DNA of 64,000 nt from Gracilaria gracilis (taxonomy: Eukaryota > Rhodophyta > Florideophyceae > Gracilariales > Gracilariaceae). Positions 28,374-38,037 of this stretch are shown piece after piece; position 1 is the first letter of the stretch; every line of letters starts with the position of its first letter. The position numbers and the translations under genes were made by a program. The stretch lies in assembly GCA_030374805.1 (NCBI GenBank), contig JARGSG010000011.1, forward strand, positions 186,001-250,000, read 5' to 3'. A model generated the notes under the pieces. It saw only the letters and a list, made by a program, of their open reading frames with translations, ran no database searches and was not told the origin of the DNA.

Positions 28374-31300
28374 ATGGGCTCCGAGCTATATAGCGCGGCG
28401 AGCACCGGAAATGTATCGTGCGTCAAAACCCTCATCTCGCGCGGCTGCAACCTTGAATATAGGGGCCGGAAAGGGTTCACTGCTCTCAACATGGCTGCAG
28501 TTTTTGAACGGGAACAAGTAGTGCAAACCCTGTTGAAAGCAGGAGCTCAAGTCGACAACGCATCTGACATCGGTACAACGCCGTTACATGCTGCAGCTTG
28601 CAGAACTAGTCACGCCGTGGGGACGCTGCTGCTGCGAGCTGGCGCAAACGCAGATCGCACAGACCACAAGGGCTGGACCCCGTTGATGTATGCAGCTAAA
28701 CACGAGAACCGCGGAGCAGTTGTACGGTAGATGCTGTTAGCAGGCGCGCAGCTCAATCGCACAAACAACGATGGTGAGACTGCGCTGAGTGTCGCCGCGT
28801 TCAATGGCCATGTCGAGACGGTGAAGTTGCTGCTGCAGGCGGGCGCGCAGGTCAATCGCTCGCGCGGCGACGGCGGCACTGCCCCGATCTTGGCAGTTCG
28901 CAATGGCCACGTCAACACTGTGAAAGCGCTGCTGCGCGCTGGCGCTCAGGTCGATCAAACAAAGAAGAGTGGCTCTACGGCTTTGATGTATACCGCTTGC
29001 TATGATAGTCACACAACTGTGGTTCAGCAGCTGCTGCGAGCAGGCGCACATATTGATTGCGCCAACATCCGCGGATACACTGCTTTGATGCTGGCTGCTC
29101 TACATGAACACCCCAAAACTGTTGAGGTGCTGCTGAAAGCGCGTGCGACGGTCAATCTCGCCAACACCGATGGCTGGACGGCGCTGATTGTTGCCGCTAG
29201 GCACAACCAACATGCGGATGTGGTATGGCATCTGCTGCACGCGGGCGCAGAGGTCGATCGGGCTGACAATTATGGGTGGACGCCTTTGATGCATGCAGCT
29301 GCGAATAACAAACAAGCGACAATGGTACGGCATGTACTGCAGGCGGGCGCGCAGATTAATCGCACAAGCATTAGAGGATGGACTGGTCTGATGTTGGCGG
29401 TTGCCGGTGGACACGGCGATACAGTCAAAGTGTTGCTGTAAGCGGGTGCCCATGTCGATCTCGCAGACAAAAGCGGGGTGACTGCGCTGATGGTAGCAGT
29501 TACTGATGAACAGCGGATCTTTCAAAGTGACGCTGCAAACGGGCCTACAACCCAAATGGGCAAAGAAAGATGGCTTGACGCCGTTGATATGTGAAGCTCG
29601 ATACAATGAACAAGCAGCTGTGGTGCGGCAGCTTCTGCAAGGCGGGGCAAAGGTCGATCAGGCACACAGAGGGCACTGGACCCCGTTGATGCAAGCCGCT
29701 CGGACCTGTGAACACGCGGCGGTGGTGCGTCAGCTACTGCTAGCGGGCGCAGAGGTCGACCGAGTGGACAACGAAGGATGGACTGCGTTGAAACTGGCGA
29801 TACTGGGGGAAAATAACGAAACTGCCGAAGTGTTGCTGGATGCGGGCACTGAGGTCGGTCGCAGAAGCAATGATAGCTGGACACCTTTGATGACGGCGGT
29901 TCGACACAATGAACACACTGCAGTCGTGCAGCAGCTGCTGCATGCGGGTGCGCAAGTCGATAGCGCTGAGAACGGTGGAGTCACTTCGTTACACCTAGCG
30001 GCTTGTAACGGACGCGCCAAAACTGTCGCCGAGCTGCTGAAGTGTGGTGCTCCCGTAGATCTTCGCGACAAGAATGGCGAAACGGCGCTGCATTACGCCG
30101 TTCGCGACAAGCACGAGCAGGTGGCCAGGGCACTGGCAAAAGCCGGAGCCGACCCACGAAAACTGAACGACATCGGGCGCTCGCCGCTTTCGCTACTAGG
30201 TGAACACTCGCTCCTTGGTGAACACTCTGCACTCGCAATCGAGCTATCCCAACTCGCGGCGAACGTCCGGACTACGCTGCAGCCGTCACGCCTCGACTCA
30301 TCGTCTTCTTCACTGAACGCTCTAGAACGACTATGGCTTGAAGCGTATACTTCTTCCATCACACCAGATGAACTTATTGCCGCTCTGACCTGCGACAACA
30401 TTGCTTCATTCTCGTCGTTCATAATCGCTCACAATCTGCTCTTGCTGTCCATCCGACATCGCATAATTGAATGGCATCAGGTACGCTTCCTGCGAGACAG
30501 CCGCGACTATCTATTCGAACAGGTGTACTTATCAGTCACACGGCTACAACTTACCGATGAGAAAAAGTTCTGGCTTTTGAACATATTGGTCCATGCAGAG
30601 AACATCGGGCTCATTCATCGCGCCAATCCCAAAATGCCTCATGTCTTAGCGAAGCTTCGGCATGAGATTCGACACTCAATTTTGCAGATGGCCAACGTTC
30701 TTATCACAGTTACAAGCCAGATTGGTCACCTAGACGAGCGTGTACGGGCACGTAAAAACTGTACCGACGAGGCTGCTAAGGAATTTGTCACTCTTTGTCA
30801 AGGACAGAAGCGGAAAGCTGCTGATATGCGAAACATGGTTGCTTGCCTCAATCAATTACACTCTTCTATGCAGAAGCATCATAAGAAGAGGATCATTGCG
30901 GCTGTTCTAGATTGTTCTCTTTCATCGGTTATTGTAATCGGTGGTGCAATTTGCGGGGCTGGACTTGCTACAACGCTAGCTCCGTCAGGAAAAAGAGTCG
31001 AAAGTTGCATTTCTGCCTTAGCATCGGTAGACTTCGGAAATGTTCGAACACTGGGTGTGCTAACAAGCGACGATTATATTAAGAAGCTTGACCCCCTCGT
31101 CAAAACACGGATGGAGAGCGTTTGCAGATTTTCTGAGTTTCGTGCTCCTTCCGGCTTCCAGTTTAAGATCAATGAAATCGTTGCTGAAATAGAAGAGAAT
31201 GATCTAGACTTGTTGGCGTTGTACAGGGAGGAATTGGACTTGCAGCAACGCTTCACTACTTTGGCTTCTGCTGCAGGTGGCGACTATGCACGCGCGCAAC

Positions 31301-31767
31301 AAGCGATCAAAGAATTACATCATATGGTGAAGATGCATACGAAGTGTAATGCGGACTTGGGTGAGGTAGCGACGAGTGTTGCTGAACGTATGGATGAAAC
31401 AACTGGTCAAATGAGCTTCGAAGCATTTCGGTCGGCTTACTCTGACCTAAGAAAGAGACACGCGGAAACCAGAACACGAAAAGTTGCCGCAATGGTTCGG
31501 GAGCGATTCCGCAGCGCGACAGAATCAGAGAACCCATTGATGATTCTAATTGCAAAGCGCTTGTTACAAGAGCTCCATCGTGAATCTGGCGAAAAGAAGA
31601 GCCGCGCAGAGGGGGCAGTGTCGCTCAAACGCAAAAGAAATGAATGGGATGAATTGGAGGTTGACAGGCTTTTAAAAGAACACAGCCTCGATGGAAACGG
31701 AGTTCTCATTAAAGAAGACGGTTTCATTGAGGTAGGGATGAAGCTTTTGTTCGGGGATGAGAGATAA
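28374..31767 (+). pseudogene. Ankyrin-repeat protein gene, interrupted
   Basis: From MGSELYSAASTGN the frame encodes about seventeen ankyrin repeats (consensus G-x-TPLM-x-AA ... LL-x-AGA), then a C-terminal region of some 500 residues. That region has coiled-coil character, a short hydrophobic segment (SSVIVIGGAICGAGLATTLA) and a basic tail (SLKRKRNEW). Ankyrin periodicity continues unbroken across a TAG at 28728-28730, where the repeat expects Gln (VVRQLL), and across a TAA at 29439-29441. A frame change follows near 29505-29520. Introns are unlikely because the repeat phase is kept. The 3' part (29506-31767, 753 codons) is open from an ATG and could still be expressed as a shortened protein. 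Role unknown. Confidence 0.75.
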
Positions 31768-32157
31768 ACCAGGGATATGCCCAACTTTGTCCTTCCGGGG
31801 AAAGAAGACTACGTCTACCTTCCCCATAAGTTCAAAAGTATTTTTGAACGAAACATTCGGCCTGAGAGGCCAGACGTTGCAAGCGAGAAGCGATTGTATA
31901 GATCTGTGTGGTAACTTCCTTTGGAACACTGTAATCAACGGGTAGAGTGAAAGTGAACGCACTCAAGAGTTCAATTCGCGGTACCGTTGGTACCCTTGTA
32001 AAGTTACAAGGGTACGACAGATGCACACGGAAGACATAAAATATGTTTCCCTGCCAGGAAGCAGAATGGTGGTACACGTGCACCTCACAGAAGCAAACGA
32101 CGCAGTGAAGAAACAGCGAGTGTTTCTGGCAGCAGTGATTGTAAGCGGGAAAACTGT
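31768..32157. other. Convergent intergenic region
   Basis: About 390 bases between the 3' ends of the ankyrin gene and the PsbQ' gene. It contains the hairpin at 31990-32015 and no gene. Confidence 0.6.
31990..32015. terminator. Perfect 12-bp inverted repeat between convergent genes
   Basis: GTACCCTTGTAA, a 2-base loop, then TTACAAGGGTAC. It lies between two convergent genes and could mark or assist 3' end formation. This is an inference from position. Eukaryotic termination does not require hairpins. Confidence 0.4.
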
Positions 32158-32802
32158 TTACTCATCCTCAAACGAGATTTCGTACCTTGCACCAGCAGCC
32201 TTGCCGCGAGCTCTGTCCAAGACGTCGGTAGGAATCTTGGTCAGAAAAGTCTCTATGTAATCGACAGCTTCGGCATAATACACAGAGGCCTGCTGCTGGT
32301 ACTTCTTTTGTTCTACGCTCACGCCCTCATCAGCCGGAATGAAAAGCGGGGTATACAAGCTCGCATCAAGCTGCGTCATAGTGTTTTCAAGATCAGCGGC
32401 GATATCAAGCGCGTCGTAATAAGCATCGCCTGGCAGCTGCTCAGCCACAATCTTCATGTTCTTACGAAGTGCGAGCACCCTCGTGCAATAGTTGACATTC
32501 GTCCGACCCTTGTCCCACGCACCCTCCTGAATATACCTCCCCACCGGTGTCATGATCTTGCGACACATGATGATGGGCGCTACGGACTGGTCGAGTGGCG
32601 GCGCGGCACGAACGTCAACTGGCACAGCGGCCACGGGCAGCAAGGAGAGCGCTTGCAGCAGGCGGCGGCGGGAAATGGTGGGCGGGCGTAGTGTATCGGG
32701 TTGTGCGCGGCATCTCGGCGGTCGCCTCGACGGCGTTGGCGCGTCGCGCTGCGGGGCGACGGGCGTGCAGAATGCGGTCGGTGTGTGTCCGCAAAGCGTC
32801 AT
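32158..32802 (-). CDS. PsbQ'-like oxygen-evolving-complex protein, plastid lumen
   Basis: 214 residues. The leader is bipartite: a Pro/Arg/Ser-rich plastid transit region, then a twin-arginine thylakoid signal (RRRLLQ at 45-50, a hydrophobic core LSLLPVAAVPV, and an A-x-A-like cleavage site near residues 64-66). The mature part is helical (GRYIQEGAWDKGRTNVNYCT ... RKNMKIVAEQLPGDAYYDAL ... QQQASVYYAEAVDYIETF), as in the four-helix bundle of PsbQ and red-algal PsbQ'. PsbQ' binds the lumenal side of photosystem II and stabilises the manganese cluster. The nuclear gene with this leader is a main reason for assigning the window to a red alga. An E2F-like 13-mer lies 131 bases upstream of the start. 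Confidence 0.8.
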   Translation of the reverse strand: MTLCGHTPTAFCTPVAPQRDAPTPSRRPPRCRAQPDTLRPPTISRRRLLQALSLLPVAAVPVDVRAAPPLDQSVAPIIMCRKIMTPVGRYIQEGAWDKGRTNVNYCTRVLALRKNMKIVAEQLPGDAYYDALDIAADLENTMTQLDASLYTPLFIPADEGVSVEQKKYQQQASVYYAEAVDYIETFLTKIPTDVLDRARGKAAGARYEISFEDE

Positions 32803-32932
32803 GGCGGCGGCGGGAGAATCCGTCGGTGGTGAGTGTTGGGGATTGGCTTGAGCTCGACCTCACGCGCGCCCAGGCGGAGACCACCCGCTTCGCCGATGTA
32901 AACACAATCCAGAGCTTACAGAAACGCTTTCG

Positions 32933-32945
32933 TTTTGGCGCGAAA
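32933..32945 (-). promoter_or_regulatory. E2F/DP-like site upstream of the PsbQ' gene
   Basis: TTTTGGCGCGAAA, the exact reverse complement of the two sites before the Timeless gene. E2F/DP factors bind TTT[C/G][C/G]CGC. Binding here is inferred. Confidence 0.5.
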
Positions 32946-33183
32946 GCTCGAATCGAAACGTCCATGATGCTGTACGAGAGCGGTGACCGTGTGGGGAAGA
33001 AGCAATCTGTCTCTCCGTCGAACGCGCAGACGAGGAAGATGACAGGGGGCCAAAAAGAAACAGCAAAAGAAGCTCCGTTGTGCATCGTCGAAGGAAAGAA
33101 ACCATACCCACTTCCGACCACAAGACATATAAAAGACACAGAACGTGAGGCGATGACTTTTTTGATAATGGAGAAGAACCGGC

Positions 33184-33377
33184 TGCACTCGACTGCTCCC
33201 ACCTTGTGTCTAAACAATCTGTCCTTCCCGCGATGCACCTGAGTCAGCTTTTATCGCCAAAGCTTCTCCAAAATCATACGATCCGGAAACTCCATCACAT
33301 TCCGGCACCTCAGAAACACCGGTCGCTATGTTGTGTTATTGGTCGTCGCAAGCGACATTGTCCGCGGCGCTTTCTTC
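33184..33377 (-). pseudogene. Fragment of the Timeless-like gene (first segment)
   Basis: This stretch aligns with 40076-40277 in the same orientation, so the Timeless sense strand here is minus. Landmarks such as GACTGCTCCCACCTTG, TCCATCACATTCCGGC and TTGTCCGCGGCGCT are shared. Overall identity by eye is about 80 percent with small indels, so it cannot be translated as a functional piece. Confidence 0.75.
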
Positions 33378-33449
33378 ATCCACTACCCCCAACCCCAATG
33401 TTGTCTCCTTTTCATGCTTTACTTCTCGAATCTTATCAGCATTATTGGC

Positions 33450-33912
33450 AAGTGCAGGAGGAGAATGCTGGTGATGGGGAGAAGACTGACCTCCATCAGA
33501 TGTGGAGGAGGACGCTGATGATGAAACGGGGGAAGGGGCATAAGGCAAACAGTGTAGGACACCGCCCAATAAACTATCCAAGATCCAGGAAATGCTTCGT
33601 GCTGACGCGCAGGCAGAAGCAAAGGCCAAGTCCAAGGAGAGGACGGAGAAAGCAAAACGCATGCTTATGGCTCACGTTGAGAATGAGGAAAAGACGCTTC
33701 AGGCGAAGTTGTGACGACGAATAACGAAATGGTTCATGAGGAAATCTCAGTTGGGCAGAGAGGCGGGGCGGAAGCTGGAAATAGAGCTGCAGTCGAAGGT
33801 GATGGGGGAGGTGAGAGCGGGGAAAGTGGTGAAGAGCTGGAAGTGCGGGAAATGGAGAGCATGGGAATCATACGGCGCTTTGCACACATCAGAGTTATTC
33901 CTATGTTCATGG
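33450..33912 (+). pseudogene. Fragment of the Timeless-like gene (second, inverted segment)
   Basis: It aligns with the reverse complement of about 39619-40082. Shared landmarks include AAGACTGACCTCCATCAGAT, GGAAATGCTTCGTGCTGACG and GGGAATCATACGGCGCTTTG. Frameshifts break the reading frame, although the last part (ISVGQRGGAEAGN ... ELEVREMESMGIIRRFAHIR) is still open at 33711-33938. Relative to the source gene, this segment is flipped with respect to the first one. Confidence 0.8.
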
Positions 33913-33961
33913 TTGGATCTGCAGCTCGGTGGCGGTGACCGGAAATTGGTACCGTTACCCA

Positions 33962-34591
33962 ATTCTTTACTTGTTCAGGACCGGGCGTTCAAAGCGCCAA
34001 GTTCCTATAGGCGCCGGTCCTACACATTCCAAAGGTAGGCGCGATGGATTCTGGCAATGACGGATTGACCGATGATCGTCAGTGCTTGGTCGAAAGAGCA
34101 GAACCTCAGTGGACGGGCAAACGACAGGAGTTGTGGACACCGACGGCGACGTCGCTGCAAAATCAGCTGTTCATTATTAGCATGAGCTGGATATCTGGCG
34201 AACAAGTGTATTGAAACGAAAGCCATATATTGAAATTGGAGCTGAAACGTGCCATTGCAGATATCTTCAGATACCTACATTTTCCCTTGGCTTCGCCTGC
34301 GGGTAACAATACTGCCTTGGGTTCGCATTTTCGCTTGTATCCAGGCGTTAAGACTTTCTTGCCCGGTTCCGAAGAATACAACTGAGTAGTACTTCATCGT
34401 TCCCATAATCTGAGACGTGGATCCTACTTCTAACGTTCCGATACTGCGATAAGACTGCGACTTATCTGAACCTGTGTCGCCTTGGTTGGCTACACTGTGC
34501 GTACATAATCAGTGCTAGTGCACTCACTGATTCGTTTCGTCCTCGATCAAGAGCACTGACGGCGCGATACAAGCGGTAACGTTGACACAAG
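33962..34591. other. Intergenic, no gene seen
   Basis: About 0.6 kb of sequence before the methyltransferase gene, presumably including its promoter. No motif or repeat was recognised. Confidence 0.5.
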
Positions 34592-35308
34592 ATGGCGAGC
34601 AGTGAACAGGGTTCGTCGCAAGTTGGCAACTCCATATGGGACCGCGCTCGCTCTCTGATTTATGACAAGTCGATTGTATCTTTTACGTCGAAGTGGTACA
34701 GATTGGTATTGGAGCGTGTTCCTGATAACAATCACATTTTGGACGTTGGTATTGGTACTGGAGCTGCTTTGATAGCAAATGCAAATATTCTTCGTGCAAA
34801 GAACATTACCGTTCTTGGAGTCGACTATGACGAGGCCTACGTCAAGACATGCGAAGCAAACATCCAGCAAGCAGAGTTACAGAAGTTCGTGTCCGTTGTG
34901 CAGGCAGACATTAGACACTTTGAACCACTGGATCAAAGGCTGTACAATCACATTTATTTCAGTGGGAGTTTCATGATAATCCCTGACCAAGTTAACGTTC
35001 TGAAGAAAATGATAGAACTTCTGGTTGATCGGCAGGATGGCCGAGTCTTCTTCACCCAAACTTTTGAACTTCAGAAAAACACTTGGCTAGAATGGATCAA
35101 ACCGAAACTTATGTCGATCACCACCATCGACTTCGGTCACGTCACGTATCAAGAGGACTTTGAGGATGCACTTGCCGCTGCCGAACTTGCCGTGGAATCA
35201 GACGAACTTATTGAAGATGGTAAAACACGGGCTAATGTTAGAGAATCAAGACTGATATGCGCTCGTAGTAAGATGTATGACAAAGCGGAATCGGAGACCA
35301 TCGCATAG
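34592..35308 (+). CDS. Class I SAM-dependent methyltransferase-like protein
   Basis: 238 residues. Motif I for S-adenosylmethionine binding is ILDVGIGTGAAL (near 51-62). The acidic loop after the second strand is LGVDYDEAYV, and motif post-II is VVQADIRHFEP. The C-terminal half lacks an obvious target-recognition domain. The substrate is unknown. The later part (YNHIYFSGSFMIIPDQVNVLKKMIELL) fits the remaining strands and helices of the Rossmann fold. It is cytosolic by default, as no signal peptide is visible. It faces the convergent DUF4336-like gene, with 139 bases between stops. Confidence 0.75.
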   Translation: MASSEQGSSQVGNSIWDRARSLIYDKSIVSFTSKWYRLVLERVPDNNHILDVGIGTGAALIANANILRAKNITVLGVDYDEAYVKTCEANIQQAELQKFVSVVQADIRHFEPLDQRLYNHIYFSGSFMIIPDQVNVLKKMIELLVDRQDGRVFFTQTFELQKNTWLEWIKPKLMSITTIDFGHVTYQEDFEDALAAAELAVESDELIEDGKTRANVRESRLICARSKMYDKAESETIA

Positions 35309-35447
35309 AGACCTTGCAGGTCGAAATGACTCCTGCTGTCTTGCTGGTATCTATCCATTCGGGGAGTTGGTTCGGGTTGCGTTTCATCATTGTTAATATT
35401 GCACTTTTGCGATGTGGCAGTCTCCAGCGTTTGGAGCCATGACGGAG

Positions 35448-36287
35448 TCATTTAGCCATTCGGGTGTACACAATCGCCGCTATTATTGATATCGCGGTAA
35501 GCACTATGCAGGGACTTATTCGAGCGGCGATTTGTGATGCAGGCGAAGATATGAACTTGTAAATGCCTTTCTGAAATGCTGCTTTGGCAGTACCTTCAAT
35601 GATATCTCCATGACAAGGCACCACACTATCCCATGGCATTGATAAAAGCTCATCGTACTGCGGTTTGGACTTTGAACAAAATGCCCACATCATAAGCATG
35701 ATAGGAATACTCGTCCGCAGTGGACCCATACCTGTTCCAAGTCGCACAAACGCATTGACGCCAAATCCTGCGCCTCGAAGAGTTGTCCTTGAGATGTTGA
35801 AGGCGGTGTCGGCAATCACTAGGGTGCGGGATGGAACGTGAACCAGTACAATTTCTTGAAGTGGTAGCATCTCTGACAGACAGAAGAGAATCACATCGTC
35901 AGAAAGCGCTAAAGTAGAGTCCACAATGGTGCCCCAATCGCTTTCCGGGAAGCGAGCTTTCAATGAAGGCGAACTATACAGCGTGGCGTTCGGGAAAGCT
36001 TCCTTTGTGCGTTGTGCATAGGTGGAATGGAACCTATTAGGAGCAATAATGACGGTTACTTCACCTAAGGCCTGAACGGCCTCTAAGTCTAGCAGATCCG
36101 GATTTGTTGGTGAATATACGAGGAGCTTGTTGTCAGGGAGCTTGATGAATACGGTTCGTAGAGGAAAGTGGAGACCAGGAACTGCGGTAAACAGGGTATG
36201 GACGGCATAAAGACAAGGATTGTGAAGCTCGTGAAGGCCAGGGTCAACAACGACCTTGCCATCAGATTTCTTTGCCGTGTTGCTCAT
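35448..36287 (-). CDS. DUF4336-like (metallo-beta-lactamase-fold-like) protein with C-terminal anchor
   Basis: 279 residues from the chosen start MSNTAKKSDG. The segments LVYSPTNPD, VTVIIAPNRFHSTYAQ, FPNATLYSSPSLKARFPESDW and LVHVPSRTLVIADTAFNI follow the pattern of DUF4336 proteins, which are related to the metallo-beta-lactamase fold but lack its full HxHxDH metal site. The C-terminus is a transmembrane helix (ISPCIVLTAISIIAAIVY) with a short basic end, suggesting a tail-anchored protein. The biochemical role of the family is unknown. The frame is open upstream to 36356; the decayed paralogue at 37.8 kb starts at the equivalent of the chosen region (MKSDG), supporting the shorter start. Confidence 0.7.
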   Translation of the reverse strand: MSNTAKKSDGKVVVDPGLHELHNPCLYAVHTLFTAVPGLHFPLRTVFIKLPDNKLLVYSPTNPDLLDLEAVQALGEVTVIIAPNRFHSTYAQRTKEAFPNATLYSSPSLKARFPESDWGTIVDSTLALSDDVILFCLSEMLPLQEIVLVHVPSRTLVIADTAFNISRTTLRGAGFGVNAFVRLGTGMGPLRTSIPIMLMMWAFCSKSKPQYDELLSMPWDSVVPCHGDIIEGTAKAAFQKGIYKFISSPASQIAARISPCIVLTAISIIAAIVYTRMAK

Positions 36288-37159
36288 GGCGAATGTTGCG
36301 CGAAGCTGTGCCAGAGCTACGAGGGGAAGGGTCGCAGTCGTATAAGAAACGAGCAAGCTGAGATGGCGGAGCGAAGGCAGTCAAAATGATCCATCATGCG
36401 CACTCAGGACTAGAAGCCGGTAGACAGGAGGATTCCGGCCCGGTACTCTGATCAGCTCCCAATTTTGCATGTTTCAGTTCGTTTGGACAACCAAAACTCG
36501 CTCAAAATGCCCCGTTCTGGGAGCGAAATCGTTTACTAACGCCGCGCCGAGCTGGTCGTTCTTCTCTCTGAAGAGTGCTACAGTATCACTGCTATCATAC
36601 TGTATGTTTCTCAGCGTTACAACCGTCACACAACGCCTCTACCCTTGAGGGCTAGCGTTTTATTCTTACAGATCCCGAGCACTTGTGAATATTGGAAGGG
36701 TTGAGAGAGCTGCCATACTTTTCGAAGGAGGAGATTAATCTCCCTTACTTTCGCCTTGCGGATCAGCAATCCTACTTCTGAGCTGGGAACGGGGTGCAAA
36801 CGTTGTTGCTCTTGAAAGTATCCCACAAGAAGCAAGGGATCGTTCAGCTATGATAGCTGTAGTAGAGCACTTGCTCCTGCCTGCAAGATATCGAACTTGT
36901 ACATATTCTTAATTCCTAGCCAACACCCATCCGGAAGACAGTAAAGCAAAGTACTCTCTCTGATACGGGCGCGGTATTCTAATTCCTACTTACCGCAGCG
37001 CGTTTCTGTTGGAAGAAACGCTCTCTCACCAGAAAACCCAGCAAGCTAAGTACTGTCCAAGTGCAACAGTGTAAGGCATCACACGAAGAGCCAAACGCTT
37101 TGACGGACTACATACGAACCTATAGACACCGTCTCGGGAATGCTGGTTTTCCATGTTTT
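36288..37159. other. Intergenic, no gene seen
   Basis: About 0.87 kb between the DUF4336-like gene and its decayed paralogue. Short unrecognised frames only. I searched for tRNA-like boxes by eye and found none convincing. Confidence 0.5.
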
Positions 37160-37829
37160 TGAAGTATATACGTATATACCCATGACAGGGCACGACATTC
37201 TCCTATGCCAAACAGTTCTTCATACTGTCAACGAGCTTTTCCACAGAATCGCCACATCATTATCATCACATGAATTCCATTTTCCAGAGGTCCGAAACCC
37301 CTGACCGCCCCACAGAACATTTTGGCGCCGATTCCTGCGTGTTCAAGCGTTTTCGGCGTAATATTAGATACCAGCTAGGTCAGCAAACAGTAAGGTCCGG
37401 GAAAGAATATGGATAGCAATCACTTCTTGAAAAGGTGTCATATCTGAAATGCAGAATAACACAACGTCCTCCGTCACATAAAGTGATTCCCTGACAATGA
37501 CCCCCCAGCTACCACTAGGGTCTTTCTCTGTAACAATAGGTGAGCAGTACAATGTGGCTGACTGGAATACTTCATGCATGCGTTGAGCATATGTCGTATG
37601 CACGCTGTTTGGAACCACTATTGCTATCTCAAACTTCTTGGACATCGAAAAAATCTGGGTTTGTTGGGGAGTAGACAAGCAGTTTACCGTTCCGCAATGC
37701 AACGAATGTTGTCCTCAGCGGGATGTGCAGACCTGGTGCACAGGTGAATAGTGAGTCAATTCCATACAATGACGGGTGAAAGAGCTCATGCAGTTCTGAG
37801 TGAATTGTAACTGTTCCGTCTGATTTCAT
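37160..37829 (-). pseudogene. Decayed paralogue of the DUF4336-like gene
   Basis: Starting MKSDGTVTIHSELHELFHPS, this copy keeps LRNGKLLVYSPTNPDFFDVQ in one frame. It then continues in another frame with VVPNSVHTTYAQRMHEVFQS, FCISDMTPFQEVIAIHIL and SRTLLFADLAG. A further stretch still resembles LRGAGFGVNAF...IMLMMWAFC of the intact copy. At least one frameshift (near 37650) and further breaks after 37364 are visible, and the C-terminal anchor is missing. It is a tandem duplicate in the same orientation. Confidence 0.75.
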
Positions 37830-38037
37830 TCTACCCTAGCAGAAATCTTAGACGAGCTTGGAGATAACAGATGATAATCTGCCTCAACAGACGTATATCA
37901 TTCGCCAGAAGTTTTGGTAAGAACGTCGTTAATGTAGCATTCTGCGAGAACATCCAGCGAAGGCATCAAAGTCTCGTTGACAATGCATAGGACGTTGGAG
38001 CCAACTCGTAGAGATATCCTTTTCGGGGTTGGCTTGT

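Noticed and set aside
31940-31985. tRNA-like B-box sequence (GTTCAATTC)
   Set aside because: No matching A box or cloverleaf could be drawn around it.
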